The notes under the pieces were generated by a model. The model did not search any database. It saw only the letters and a list, made by a program, of their open reading frames with translations, and was not told where the DNA came from. The position numbers and the translations under genes are program-made. DNA of 14,372 nt from Gemmatimonadales bacterium (GTDB lineage: Bacteria > Gemmatimonadota > Gemmatimonadetes > Gemmatimonadales > GWC2-71-9): contig JACCRH010000013.1 in assembly GCA_013813675.1 (NCBI GenBank), forward strand, positions 1-14,372, read 5' to 3'. Shown in pieces: positions 1 through 7,129 of this stretch (position 1 is the stretch's first letter; every line of letters begins with the position of its first letter).

Positions 1-42
1 TCGCCGGAGGGCGAGGCGCTGGAACGGCTCCCGACACCCGAA

Positions 43-501
43 CTAGCGGCGGCGGCGCGACTTCCTGGCGCTCTTGCGAGCCGGACGCCGGGCCGACTTC
101 TTGGCGCCCCGCTTGGCGGCCTTTCTGCTCCCCTTCTTGGCGGCCCTGCGAGCACCGCGCTTGGCCGACTTCTTGGCAGATCTCTTCGCGGTCCGCTTGG
201 CCGCCTTCTTCGTCGTGCGCTTGGCCGCCTTCTTGGTGGCCCGTTTGGCCGCCTTCTTGGCGGTGCGTTTGGCCGCCTTCTTGGCGGTGCCCTTGGCCGC
301 CTTCTTGGCCGATTTCTTTCGGGTCGGACTCCGCTTCGGGGAAGGGCTCCGGCTGGGAGCGGGCCCCGAGGACGCATTGGAGGAGGGGTACGTGGGCGTG
401 GCGGCCGGAGTCGAGGCTGGCGCCGGAGTCGGCTCCGAGGGCAGCGGATCCATCCAACCCGAGCCGGACCAGCCCATCTCCATATAATGAAGGTCGGCCA
501 T
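43..501 (-). CDS. Histone H1-like / HC2-like lysine-alanine-rich DNA-binding protein
   Basis: A 152-residue very basic protein, probably a nucleoid-associated DNA-compacting protein. Residues 1-64 are low-complexity and rich in Pro, Ser, Thr and Ala, starting MADLHYMEMGW. Residues 65-152 are eleven back-to-back 8-residue units of the type AKKAAKRT, becoming richer in Ser, Gly and Arg toward the end and finishing in RRRR. Such Lys/Ala repeats are typical of bacterial histone H1-like proteins (HC2, AlgP-like tails); the family assignment rests on composition, not on a folded domain. An in-frame ATG lies 11 codons further upstream. The start at 501 is preferred because GGAAGGAG lies just before it on the minus strand and the extra N-terminal residues look non-coding. 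It is divergent from the Ig-like/TolB gene. The repeat region could vary in copy number between strains. Confidence 0.85.
   Translation of the reverse strand: MADLHYMEMGWSGSGWMDPLPSEPTPAPASTPAATPTYPSSNASSGPAPSRSPSPKRSPTRKKSAKKAAKGTAKKAAKRTAKKAAKRATKKAAKRTTKKAAKRTAKRSAKKSAKRGARRAAKKGSRKAAKRGAKKSARRPARKSARKSRRRR
46..309 (-). repeat. 24-bp coding minisatellite, 11 units
   Basis: Eleven in-frame 24-bp units encode the octads of the histone-like protein. On the plus strand the core of the best units reads cttggccgccttcttggc. The units between about 190 and 309 are near identical (AKKAAKRT, TKKAAKRT). Those nearer the C-terminus have diverged (AKRGARRA, ARRPARKS). This pattern fits unit duplication followed by drift. 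Confidence 0.85.
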
Positions 502-603
502 CCTTCGCTCCTTCCAAACGCAGGTGCGGCGCAACCCGCCGCCAGTCGCGAGGCGTCATGCGCCTGCTCACGGTCGTTAATAACTTGCACATCTTCAAGC
601 CTT

Positions 604-632
604 CTGCAAGGCTGGCTGTGTCGCGCTATACT
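604..632 (+). promoter_or_regulatory. Possible sigma-70 promoter of the Ig-like/TolB gene
   Basis: The 171-bp gap between the divergent genes holds a good -10 hexamer, TATACT at 627-632. A weak -35, CTGCAA at 604-609, lies 17 bp upstream. A transcript starting near 639 would have a leader of about 35 nt before the GTG at 673, which supports that start codon. The -35 matches only three of six consensus bases, so this is tentative. Confidence 0.35.
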
Positions 633-672
633 TACGCGATCTCTGAACCCCATCCCCGGACGTGACTACCCG

Positions 673-2919
673 GTGACGCTCTTTCCGAACCGACCGGTGC
701 GGGCATCGCGCGCGCCCTGGCCTCTCCGGCTGATCGCCTGGCTGCCTGCCGCACTCCTGGGCGCGGTGGGATTGGCGGCGCCGCTCCCCGCACAGACGGT
801 CGCCGAAGTCCAGGTCACCCCCGAAACGATGACCCTGGGAATCGGCGAACGGCAGACCCTCTTCGCCACAGCCTACGACCGCCAGGGCAACATTATCCCC
901 AATGCCCGCTTCACTTTCTGGAGCTCCGACACGCTGGTTGCCAAGGTGGGGAAGGAGGGCGCCGTCGTCGGCCTGAACCCCGGGCTGGCCAAGATCGAAG
1001 CGCGGGTGCAGGGCCGGGAGGCCTCGATGGCAATCCTCATCACCGGGACCGGTCCCGCCGCGGACACCGCGCGGACCGTCGGCGGCGCCGTCCTGACGCT
1101 GGTGCCTGCCTCGCCGACTCTCTTGCCGGGCGAGCGCCTGATGATCGAGCCCCGCGCGATGCGCGAGGACGGAACGCCCATTACGCCCGGAAGGGTGAGC
1201 TGGCGTTCGCTCGGCCCGCAAGTGGCGGCGGTCGACTCGACCGGACTGGTGATCGGAGTCGCTCCCGGGCGCACCGTCATTCAGGCGAGCTCGCCCGGGG
1301 GAGCGCTGGCGACCGCGTCGGTCGAGGTGGCCGCTGGCGAGCTCTCCCTCTCCAAGATCAAGATGACACTGGCGCCCGGAGAGGTGGATACTCTCCGGGT
1401 GCTGGTCCCGGGGCAGGGAAACCGCGAGATCCGGGGTGGAATCCGGTGGCAATCGACTGACACCGCCGTGGTGCGGGTGGGACCCACGGGTATCGTCAGC
1501 GGCCGCGCGCCAGGGCGAGCCGAGATCGTCGCGTCCGGCTTCGGGCAGGAGGGCAGGGTGGCGGTGCTGGTGCACCGCGAGCCGATCGCTCTGGTAGTGA
1601 CGCCGAGGCCGGCCGCCGGCCAGATTCAGCTTCCGGTTCGCGCGGTCCGCAGGGTCACCGCGGTCGCCGAGGCGGCCGACTCGACACCGATCCCGGAAGC
1701 CCGCTTCTCCTGGGAGGTGGGCGACACCGCCGTTCTCACCTACGATGCGGCCAAGGGCGAGCTGACGGGGCGCGCGCTGGGAACCACGACGCTGACCTCC
1801 CGCCTGTACGGCTTCGACCCGGTAGTCTGGAAGGTGCAGGTGATTCCTGGCGCCATCGGACTCGACCGAAGCCGGGTCGGGATCGGCTTGGGGGACCGTG
1901 ACTCCCTCCGCGCGATGCTGCTCGACTCGAACGGCCAGCCGCTCGGCCAGGCGTCCGAGCTGCAGTGGAGCAGCGAGCCCGCGGAGGTGGTGCGGGTATC
2001 ACAGGGCGGTGTCATCGACGGGCTGCGGCCGGGCCGTGCCGTCGTCACCGCGGTCGCGCCCTGGGGAAAGAGCGCGGCCGCCGATGTGTTCGTGGTGCGG
2101 GATCTCTGGCTCGCGTCCAATCGCGGGGGTGGCTTCGGCATCTACCAGATCCGGAGCGCCGTCGCCGACACTCTTCAGCCGGTCCTGGCCGACAGTTTCG
2201 GCAACATTCAGCCGGCGCTATCTCCCGACCGGACCCGGATCGCGTTCAGCTCTAATCGTAGCGGAAGCTACGACCTCTACCTGATGGACGCCGACGGGAA
2301 GAATCCGCGCCGGCTCACCGCCGATCCCGGCAGCGAAGGGGAGCCGGCCTGGACGCCGGACGGCGCGCGGATCGTCTACACTGCCACGGCCCGAGGCGAG
2401 CCACCCCAGCTCCACGCGCTCCGGCCCGACGGAACCCCTCCGCAGGCGTTGACCACCGGCCCCGGCGGCAACTCCGCCCCCGCAGTCTCCGCCGACGGCC
2501 GCAGCCTGGCGTTCGTCTCCACCCGGGACGGCAATCAGGAGATCTACGTGATGCCGGCCGAGGGGGGTGGGGCCCGCCGCATCACCACGACAGACCAGCG
2601 CGAGTCCCACCCCAGGTTCCTTCCCGACGGAGATCTGCTCTTCGCCGTCGAGCGGGTGGGCCGGTCCAAGGGCTCGCGGGTGGTCCGCCTGGCCGGCACC
2701 GAGGGCGCGGGAGCGACCGTGGTGGAGACCGACGAGCTCATCGGCGGCCTGGCGGTGTCGCGAGATGGGCGTCGCATCGCCTACGTGATCGGCCGCCTGA
2801 AAGAGGGATCGAGGGGGCGGGCCCGGTTCAACCTCTTGGTGCAACCGCTCGCCGCGGGGAGCGCGCCGGCCGCGCTGACCCTTCGTCCCGGAGAGCAGGT
2901 GGTGAGCCCATCGTTCTGA
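673..2919 (+). CDS. Exported protein with five bacterial Ig-like domains and a TolB-like beta-propeller
   Basis: With the GTG start at 673 the product is 748 residues. The frame stays open upstream to an ATG at 487, but the first 62 codons look non-coding and overlap the 5' end of the divergent gene. The GTG start gives a normal signal peptide: basic residues, a hydrophobic stretch (LIAWLPAALLGAVGLAAPL), then cleavage near P-A-Q at 39-41. Residues about 43-474 hold five Big_2-like Ig repeats at roughly 43-125, 137-219, 221-300, 302-391 and 393-474. Each has a W-x-S/W-E core, a 'T/P-A-V-V-x-V' strand and a G-x-A-P-G-R turn. Residues about 476-748 are PD40/TolB-like propeller blades with repeated 'S-x-D-G-x-x-I/L-A-F/Y' and 'N-x-E-I-Y-V-M/D-L-Y-L-M' motifs. 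It probably acts outside the inner membrane in binding or scaffolding. No catalytic residues are evident and the ligand is unknown. It is first of three co-directional genes. Confidence 0.9.
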   Translation: MTLFPNRPVRASRAPWPLRLIAWLPAALLGAVGLAAPLPAQTVAEVQVTPETMTLGIGERQTLFATAYDRQGNIIPNARFTFWSSDTLVAKVGKEGAVVGLNPGLAKIEARVQGREASMAILITGTGPAADTARTVGGAVLTLVPASPTLLPGERLMIEPRAMREDGTPITPGRVSWRSLGPQVAAVDSTGLVIGVAPGRTVIQASSPGGALATASVEVAAGELSLSKIKMTLAPGEVDTLRVLVPGQGNREIRGGIRWQSTDTAVVRVGPTGIVSGRAPGRAEIVASGFGQEGRVAVLVHREPIALVVTPRPAAGQIQLPVRAVRRVTAVAEAADSTPIPEARFSWEVGDTAVLTYDAAKGELTGRALGTTTLTSRLYGFDPVVWKVQVIPGAIGLDRSRVGIGLGDRDSLRAMLLDSNGQPLGQASELQWSSEPAEVVRVSQGGVIDGLRPGRAVVTAVAPWGKSAAADVFVVRDLWLASNRGGGFGIYQIRSAVADTLQPVLADSFGNIQPALSPDRTRIAFSSNRSGSYDLYLMDADGKNPRRLTADPGSEGEPAWTPDGARIVYTATARGEPPQLHALRPDGTPPQALTTGPGGNSAPAVSADGRSLAFVSTRDGNQEIYVMPAEGGGARRITTTDQRESHPRFLPDGDLLFAVERVGRSKGSRVVRLAGTEGAGATVVETDELIGGLAVSRDGRRIAYVIGRLKEGSRGRARFNLLVQPLAAGSAPAALTLRPGEQVVSPSF

Positions 2920-2944
2920 TCTCGCCGCGGGGCCACCGGCTCCG

Positions 2945-3982
2945 ATGAAGGCGCTCACGCTCACCGGGACCGGCGGACTCGACCGCCTCCAGGTGCAGGA
3001 CGTCCCGGCTCCGGCGCTGGCGGCCCGTGACGAGGTGATGGTTCGGGTCCGCTGCGCCGCGCTCAACCGCCTGGATCTCTGGATGACGGGCGGTCTGCCA
3101 AACGCCACGCCGTCCTTCCCTCACGTGGTGGGCTCCGACGGCGCGGGTGAGGTCGAGGCGGTGGGGCCGGCGGCGGCGGGGTGGCGCCCGGGCGATAGGG
3201 TGCTGATCAACCCCGGCTTGGCCTGCGGCCGTTGCCCGGCGTGCGAGGAGGGGGAAGACCCGCTGTGCTCGACCTACGCCATTCTGGGCGAGCACCGCCC
3301 GGGGACGGCGGCCGAGCTGGTGGTGGTTCCGGCCGCGAATCTCGCGCCGGTGCCCGAGGGGATGACGTGGCCCGAGGCCGCGGGCTTCACCCTGGCGACC
3401 CTGACCGCCTGGCGGATGCTGACCAGCCGCGCCAAGCTCCAGGCCGGCGAGACCGTGCTGATCTGGGGTGTCGGCGGGGGGGTCGGGATGGCCGCGCTCC
3501 AGATCGCCGTGCTGCTCGGCGCCCGGGCGATGGTCACCAGCGGCTCCGACACCAAGCTCGCGACCGCGACCCGCCTGGGAGCGGCGGCCGCCTTGAACCA
3601 CCGGTCTGGTGACGTGGTGGCGGTGGTGCGCCGAGAGACCGGCGGCCGCGGCGCGCACGTCGTGGTCGACTGCGTCGGCCAGGCGACCTGGGCCAACTCG
3701 CTGCGCGCGCTCCGCCGGGGCGGCCGCCTGGTGGTGTGCGGTGCGACCACCGGTCCGGCGGTCTCGTTCGACCTCCGCCGACTCTTCTGGCATCAGTGGA
3801 GCATACTCGGCTCGACCATGGGGAATCGCCGGGAATTCGCCGAGATCGTTCGACTGGCGCAGGAAGGGAAGTTGTGGCCGGTGGTGGATAGCGTGGTGCC
3901 CCTCGCCGACGGCGCCGCGGCGTACCAGCGGATGCAACAGGCCGAGCAGACCGGAAAACTCGTGATCGAGGTGTCGCCGTGA
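2945..3982 (+). CDS. Medium-chain dehydrogenase/reductase, quinone oxidoreductase-like (NAD(P)-binding)
   Basis: A 345-residue cytosolic protein, the normal length for the MDR superfamily. The N-terminal GroES-like domain runs to about residue 130. The Rossmann domain follows, with the nucleotide-binding loop GVGGGVG at 175-181 and an NADP-type region around S199-K204. The structural zinc knuckle is present as four cysteines at 94, 97, 100 and 108. The usual catalytic-zinc ligands of alcohol dehydrogenase are not: the Cys position is Asn41 (AALNRLD) and the His-Glu pair is Ser-Asp (VVGSDGAG, 61-68). This makes it more like a zinc-independent quinone or enone reductase than an alcohol dehydrogenase. 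The substrate cannot be read from sequence. The gene begins 25 nt after the previous stop with no strong Shine-Dalgarno, and its stop overlaps the next gene by 4 nt (GTGA). Confidence 0.93.
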   Translation: MKALTLTGTGGLDRLQVQDVPAPALAARDEVMVRVRCAALNRLDLWMTGGLPNATPSFPHVVGSDGAGEVEAVGPAAAGWRPGDRVLINPGLACGRCPACEEGEDPLCSTYAILGEHRPGTAAELVVVPAANLAPVPEGMTWPEAAGFTLATLTAWRMLTSRAKLQAGETVLIWGVGGGVGMAALQIAVLLGARAMVTSGSDTKLATATRLGAAAALNHRSGDVVAVVRRETGGRGAHVVVDCVGQATWANSLRALRRGGRLVVCGATTGPAVSFDLRRLFWHQWSILGSTMGNRREFAEIVRLAQEGKLWPVVDSVVPLADGAAAYQRMQQAEQTGKLVIEVSP

Positions 3983-4704
3983 GCGAACTCTGGGAGCGGC
4001 TCCTAATCGGAGCGGAACAGATCGGCAGCGTGGTCCCCGCCCTGGTCGGCGCAGCCGTGATCATGCTGACCGGCTACTTCCTCGCGCGGCAGGTGCAACG
4101 CTGGGCCGACGACACGCTCAAGAAGGTGGACTTCAACCGCATGGCGGCGGCCGGCGGGCTGGACGAGGTGGTCGGCCGCACCGGATCGCGGCTCGACCCG
4201 GTGCGGGCCCTGGCCAAGCTGATCTTCTGGCTGGTGATGCTGGTGGTGATCCTGCTCGCCAGCACCGCGCTCGGCCTGGAGAGCATCAACCAGATGTTCG
4301 GGATGATGCTGGCCTTCATTCCGACGCTGATCGCGGCGATCGTCATCATCATCCTCGGTATGATCGTCGGCGAGTTCGTCCGCGGGCTCATACTGGCGTC
4401 GGCGGGAGGCGTGGCCGGAGTGCCCACGGTGGCCAAGGTCGCCAAGGGCGCCGTGATCATCATCTCGATGTTCATGGCGCTGCAGCAGGTGGGCATCGCC
4501 GAGGAGATCGTGACCGCGGCGTTTACCCTTATCCTCGGGGCGGTGGCGCTGGCCGTCGGGCTCGCGTTCGGACTGGGCAACCGCGAGCTCGCCGGCGAGA
4601 TCACCCGGCGGTGGTACGAGGAAGGCCAGCGCCGCGACCGGCGCCGCACCGACCGCCAGGGGCCCAATACGCCGCCGGGAGGGGAGCCGCCGATCCTGGA
4701 TTAG
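3979..4704 (+). CDS. Membrane protein of the conserved TM-helix / small mechanosensitive-channel-related family
   Basis: A 241-residue inner-membrane protein with about five hydrophobic helices, near residues 18-36, 79-99, 108-132, 156-172 and 176-199. The last helix ends in GLAFGLGNRELAGE, the glycine/alanine pattern that MscS-related pore helices and the TM_helix family (PF05552 type) share. The soluble beta domain of true MscS is absent: after residue 205 only a charged, Arg- and Pro-rich tail remains. It may form an ion-conducting or tension-responsive pore, but function is not proven for this family. The start is the GTG at 3979, which overlaps the TGA of the dehydrogenase gene in GTGA, so translation is probably coupled. 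Confidence 0.88.
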   Translation: MSELWERLLIGAEQIGSVVPALVGAAVIMLTGYFLARQVQRWADDTLKKVDFNRMAAAGGLDEVVGRTGSRLDPVRALAKLIFWLVMLVVILLASTALGLESINQMFGMMLAFIPTLIAAIVIIILGMIVGEFVRGLILASAGGVAGVPTVAKVAKGAVIIISMFMALQQVGIAEEIVTAAFTLILGAVALAVGLAFGLGNRELAGEITRRWYEEGQRRDRRRTDRQGPNTPPGGEPPILD

Positions 4705-4721
4705 GCGGGGAGCTGCGGCAG

Positions 4722-4790
4722 TTGTCATCCCGAGCAAAGCGAAGGAGCCAGAACACGGCTTCGGCTCCTTCGCTTCGCTCAGGATGACAA
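4722..4790. repeat. Dispersed palindromic repeat, copy 1
   Basis: The two 28-bp arms (4722-4749 and 4763-4790) are complementary at 26 of 28 positions around a 13-nt loop. The arm core is TGTCATCC-GAGC-AAGCGAAGGAGCC. It lies between convergent genes, 18 bp after one stop codon and 30 bp from the other. Translated in stray frames it gives peptides such as HPERSEG and VILSEAK, common in spurious database ORFs, which marks it as a widespread intergenic repeat. A strong hairpin is expected in RNA of either strand. No T-run follows on either strand, so it is not a textbook terminator. Confidence 0.85.
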
Positions 4791-4819
4791 AAAAGGCCGC
4801 GCCCTCCAGCATCCATCCG

Positions 4820-5923
4820 CTACCGCAGCCGGTACCTCCCCACCGTTCTCGTCCCATCCTCGTTCCTGAGCGACGCGTAAATCGCCCCGCTCTCCCCGAA
4901 CCCCGCCAGAGACGCTCCCGCCGGGAACGCCACCTCCCGCTGCCAGGCACCCTGACGGTTGTACACGTCATACACCAGCGCGGCGCCTTCCTGGACTCGC
5001 GGACGCTGGAGCCATACCTCACCGCTCGGGCGGCCCAGCGCGAAGTCGAAGGGCGGCTTGGCCTGGGCGAACGGATACTGGATCGCAAGTTCCTGCGGCA
5101 TGCCGTACTGCTTGCCCTGTTCCCGCACCTGGGCCAGCACCCGGTCCTTATCCGCCTGCGTGACCGGCAGGCCGGTGTACTTCCGGCTCTTGCCCGGGGT
5201 CCACTTGCCGTCGGGCGCGCGCCAGTCCACCCGGTTGTCCCGGCCCCGCGCCACCCATGCGGTGCCGTTCGGCAGCACGCCGAAGAAGTCGTTGGGTGCG
5301 AAGACCGTGGCGGCCGGCTGCTTCTGCTCGCCGAAGGTGGCTTCGCCGAACTCCGGCGCGGCGAGCCGTGCCACCGTGTCCACCTTACCGCCGCGCAACG
5401 CGATCCGGAGCACCGGCACGCTGTCCGGCCGCTTGGCCTGGCCTGGCCCGGGGGCAAGCAAGCTCTGGTAGTCGATCTTGTAGCCGTGGCCCACGGTGTC
5501 ATACACCAGCACCGGCGCGGTGCCCCCGACCGGCGCGATGGGCAGGACCCGGAGTGGCTTGCCTCCCTCGGTCCACAGCGTGGTGCGAAGGACGCTGAAA
5601 TCCACCAGGGCGAGCGTGTCACCGGCGAGCTGGGCTACCCACCCGGGAAACTTGTATTCCCCGGGCGCCGAGTCGGCCGCGACCGCCTCGACCCGCTTGC
5701 CGAGGGTGTCCAGCTCGCCGGTGCCGAAGGCGGCGCTGAGGAACAGCTTGTCGCGGGTGTCGGTGAAGGCCACGCGGCCGCTGTCCAGCTCGACGACGTT
5801 GCTGAGCTGGCCGAAGCCGCCCGACAGCTTGGCTTCGAGCGTCAATCCGGTCTGGCTCTCCGCCCGGGTGCATCCAGCGAGGCCGAGCAGGGTGACGGCG
5901 CCAAGCGAGAGAACCGAGTTCAT
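4820..5923 (-). CDS. Propeller-like lipoprotein, paralogue of the upstream neighbour
   Basis: A 367-residue predicted lipoprotein. The signal peptide MNSVLSLGAVTLLGLAGC ends in a lipobox (LAGC) with the acylated cysteine at 18. The mature part shows repeated short beta-strand units (VVELDSGRVAFTDT, GTAWVARGRDNRVDW, GEVWLQRPRV), as in six-bladed propellers; no enzyme motif is visible. It shares the block GVLPNGTAWVAR, NRVDWRAPDG and KPPF with the gene just upstream, so the two arose by duplication. The start is well supported: GGAGGAGC lies just before the ATG. The ATG overlaps the upstream TGA in ATGA, giving translational coupling. It is the last gene of the leftward cluster. It is likely anchored in the inner or outer membrane facing the periplasm; ligand and role are unknown. 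Confidence 0.88.
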   Translation of the reverse strand: MNSVLSLGAVTLLGLAGCTRAESQTGLTLEAKLSGGFGQLSNVVELDSGRVAFTDTRDKLFLSAAFGTGELDTLGKRVEAVAADSAPGEYKFPGWVAQLAGDTLALVDFSVLRTTLWTEGGKPLRVLPIAPVGGTAPVLVYDTVGHGYKIDYQSLLAPGPGQAKRPDSVPVLRIALRGGKVDTVARLAAPEFGEATFGEQKQPAATVFAPNDFFGVLPNGTAWVARGRDNRVDWRAPDGKWTPGKSRKYTGLPVTQADKDRVLAQVREQGKQYGMPQELAIQYPFAQAKPPFDFALGRPSGEVWLQRPRVQEGAALVYDVYNRQGAWQREVAFPAGASLAGFGESGAIYASLRNEDGTRTVGRYRLR

Positions 5924-7011
5924 TGCGCTCCTCCGGAGGTCGAGCGGGTGTTCGTGGCCGGAATGGTGAATCCGATGAAACGGGTGCCGTCCGCGACCCG
6001 CTCGGCCACCAGCGCCCGATCGGCGCTCAGAGCCACGATGCGTCCCGTTCCGGGCACCCGCGCCTCGCGGACCAGGCGCCCGGCGCGGTCGACCTCATGA
6101 TAGCGGCGTGACGAGTCTGCCGGGGCGCGGCTCTTTTCCAACCACACGGTACCGGCGGGAGAGACCAGTCCCGCCTCGAACGGGGGCTTCACGGCGGCGA
6201 AGGGCAACTGCTCGGCGGTGGAGCGGAGCTCGGGAGGGAACTTCCGGTAGAACAGCTCCCGGTCGTACTGGGTGACCTCAAGCACCCGGTCGGGGAGGGG
6301 ATCCCCCTCATCCCAGGAGCCGTCGGGGGCGCGCCAGTCCACCCGGTTCTTGTACACCCGCGCCACCCAGAGCGATCCGTCGGGAAGCACCCCCCAACGG
6401 TCGCCACCACTCAGCGCCCGGGGCTCGAAGCGCCGCCCCGCGTCCCCCGCCACCTCGGCCAAGTCCAGCGGCGCGAGCTGCGCCACCGTGTCGAGCCGGC
6501 GGAACCCCGGGTCGGCCGCGGCGACGACCGCCGAATCGCGATTCCCGCTGCCGTCGGGGCCGGGCGCCGGCTTCAGCTCCAGGTACCATCGCCCGGCGTC
6601 ATCCCGCGCCTCCGGGAGGGCGCCACGGGTCCGGTCGGGCGCCGGAACCGATCGCGCCAGCCGGCCGTCCCGGGTCCACAGGCTGACTCGCCGGAGTCCC
6701 CAGTCACTCACGTACAGGGTATCCCGAACCACGAAGACGGTCGAAGGGTTCCGGATCTCCTTGGTGCCCTCGCCGCCGAGCGGCGCCACCTGCCGGGCAT
6801 CGAGGCTCACGACGCCCACCGTGACGTCGAGCGGTGCGACCACCGCCCACCGATCCCCGCCGAGCCAGGCGGCGTCCGCGATTTCGGCGTAGCCGGTGGA
6901 GACGGTGTCGGATGTGGGGCGCAGCTCGACCACGGGGGCGGGCGGCGGCGGGTCTCCGCAGGCGGCGAGGATGAGGGAGAGGTAGGCCCATCGGCGGGCG
7001 GTCGAGGACAT
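5920..7011 (-). CDS. Propeller-like lipoprotein, first of a tandem paralogous pair
   Basis: A 363-residue predicted lipoprotein. Starting at the ATG at 7011 gives MSSTARRWAYLSLILAAC, with a lipobox (LAAC, Cys18) and a Pro-rich spacer after it. The frame stays open upstream into the palindromic repeat, where it reads the repeat-derived peptide APFAALRVT, so starts above 7038 are rejected. An ATG at 7038, on the edge of the repeat, remains possible. Neither start has a strong Shine-Dalgarno. The mature part is beta-rich with propeller-like repeats (STVFVVRDTLYVSDWGLRR, GVLPDGSLWVARVYKNRVDW) and shares the NRVDWRAPDG and KPPF blocks with the downstream gene. Its stop overlaps that gene's ATG by 4 nt. 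It lies downstream of the HEAT-repeat genes, separated by the second palindromic repeat, and could be read through from them. Confidence 0.87.
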   Translation of the reverse strand: MSSTARRWAYLSLILAACGDPPPPAPVVELRPTSDTVSTGYAEIADAAWLGGDRWAVVAPLDVTVGVVSLDARQVAPLGGEGTKEIRNPSTVFVVRDTLYVSDWGLRRVSLWTRDGRLARSVPAPDRTRGALPEARDDAGRWYLELKPAPGPDGSGNRDSAVVAAADPGFRRLDTVAQLAPLDLAEVAGDAGRRFEPRALSGGDRWGVLPDGSLWVARVYKNRVDWRAPDGSWDEGDPLPDRVLEVTQYDRELFYRKFPPELRSTAEQLPFAAVKPPFEAGLVSPAGTVWLEKSRAPADSSRRYHEVDRAGRLVREARVPGTGRIVALSADRALVAERVADGTRFIGFTIPATNTRSTSGGAQ

Positions 7012-7037
7012 CCAGGGAAATGTAATGGCGGACGGCA

Positions 7038-7107
7038 TTGTCACCCTGAGCGCAGCGAAGGGGGCCATGTTCGTTATGGTCCCCTTCGACTTCGCTCAGG
7101 GTGACAA
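7038..7107. repeat. Dispersed palindromic repeat, copy 2
   Basis: A near-perfect hairpin with arms 7038-7068 and 7076-7107 and a 7-nt loop (gttcgtt). The only defects are one bulged base, one mismatch and one G-T pair. The outer arm, TTGTCACCCTGAGCG-AGCGAAGG, matches copy 1 closely, while the stem next to the loop is specific to this copy. It starts 22 bp after the stop of the short HEAT gene and ends 26 bp before the lipoprotein ATG. In that mRNA it would form a strong hairpin that could terminate, attenuate or protect the upstream transcript. No U-run follows it on the minus strand. Confidence 0.87.
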
Positions 7108-7129
7108 CCCTTCTTACCTGCTCCGTGGA

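Noticed and set aside
74..487. Plus-strand Ala/Leu/Phe-rich frame that could be taken for a membrane protein
   Set aside because: Complement of the Lys/Ala repeat of the histone-like gene; its repeats simply mirror that minisatellite.
487..672. N-terminal extension of the Ig-like/TolB gene from ATG 487
   Set aside because: It overlaps the 5' end of the divergent gene, looks non-coding, and would bury the signal peptide more than 60 residues inside the protein.
4722..4790. Calling copy 1 of the palindrome a classical Rho-independent terminator
   Set aside because: The stem is suitable, but the base run after it on the plus strand is A, not T, and no T-run follows on the minus strand.
4784..6100. 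A 438-codon plus-strand frame opposite the lipoprotein genes
   Set aside because: Rich in Arg, Gly and Pro with no domain, beginning inside the palindromic repeat; the minus-strand genes have lipoboxes, ribosome sites and mutual homology.
7012..7068. N-terminal extension of the first lipoprotein (APFAALRVT peptide)
   Set aside because: The upstream part is translated palindromic repeat, a known source of false peptides, and the extension displaces the lipobox signal peptide.
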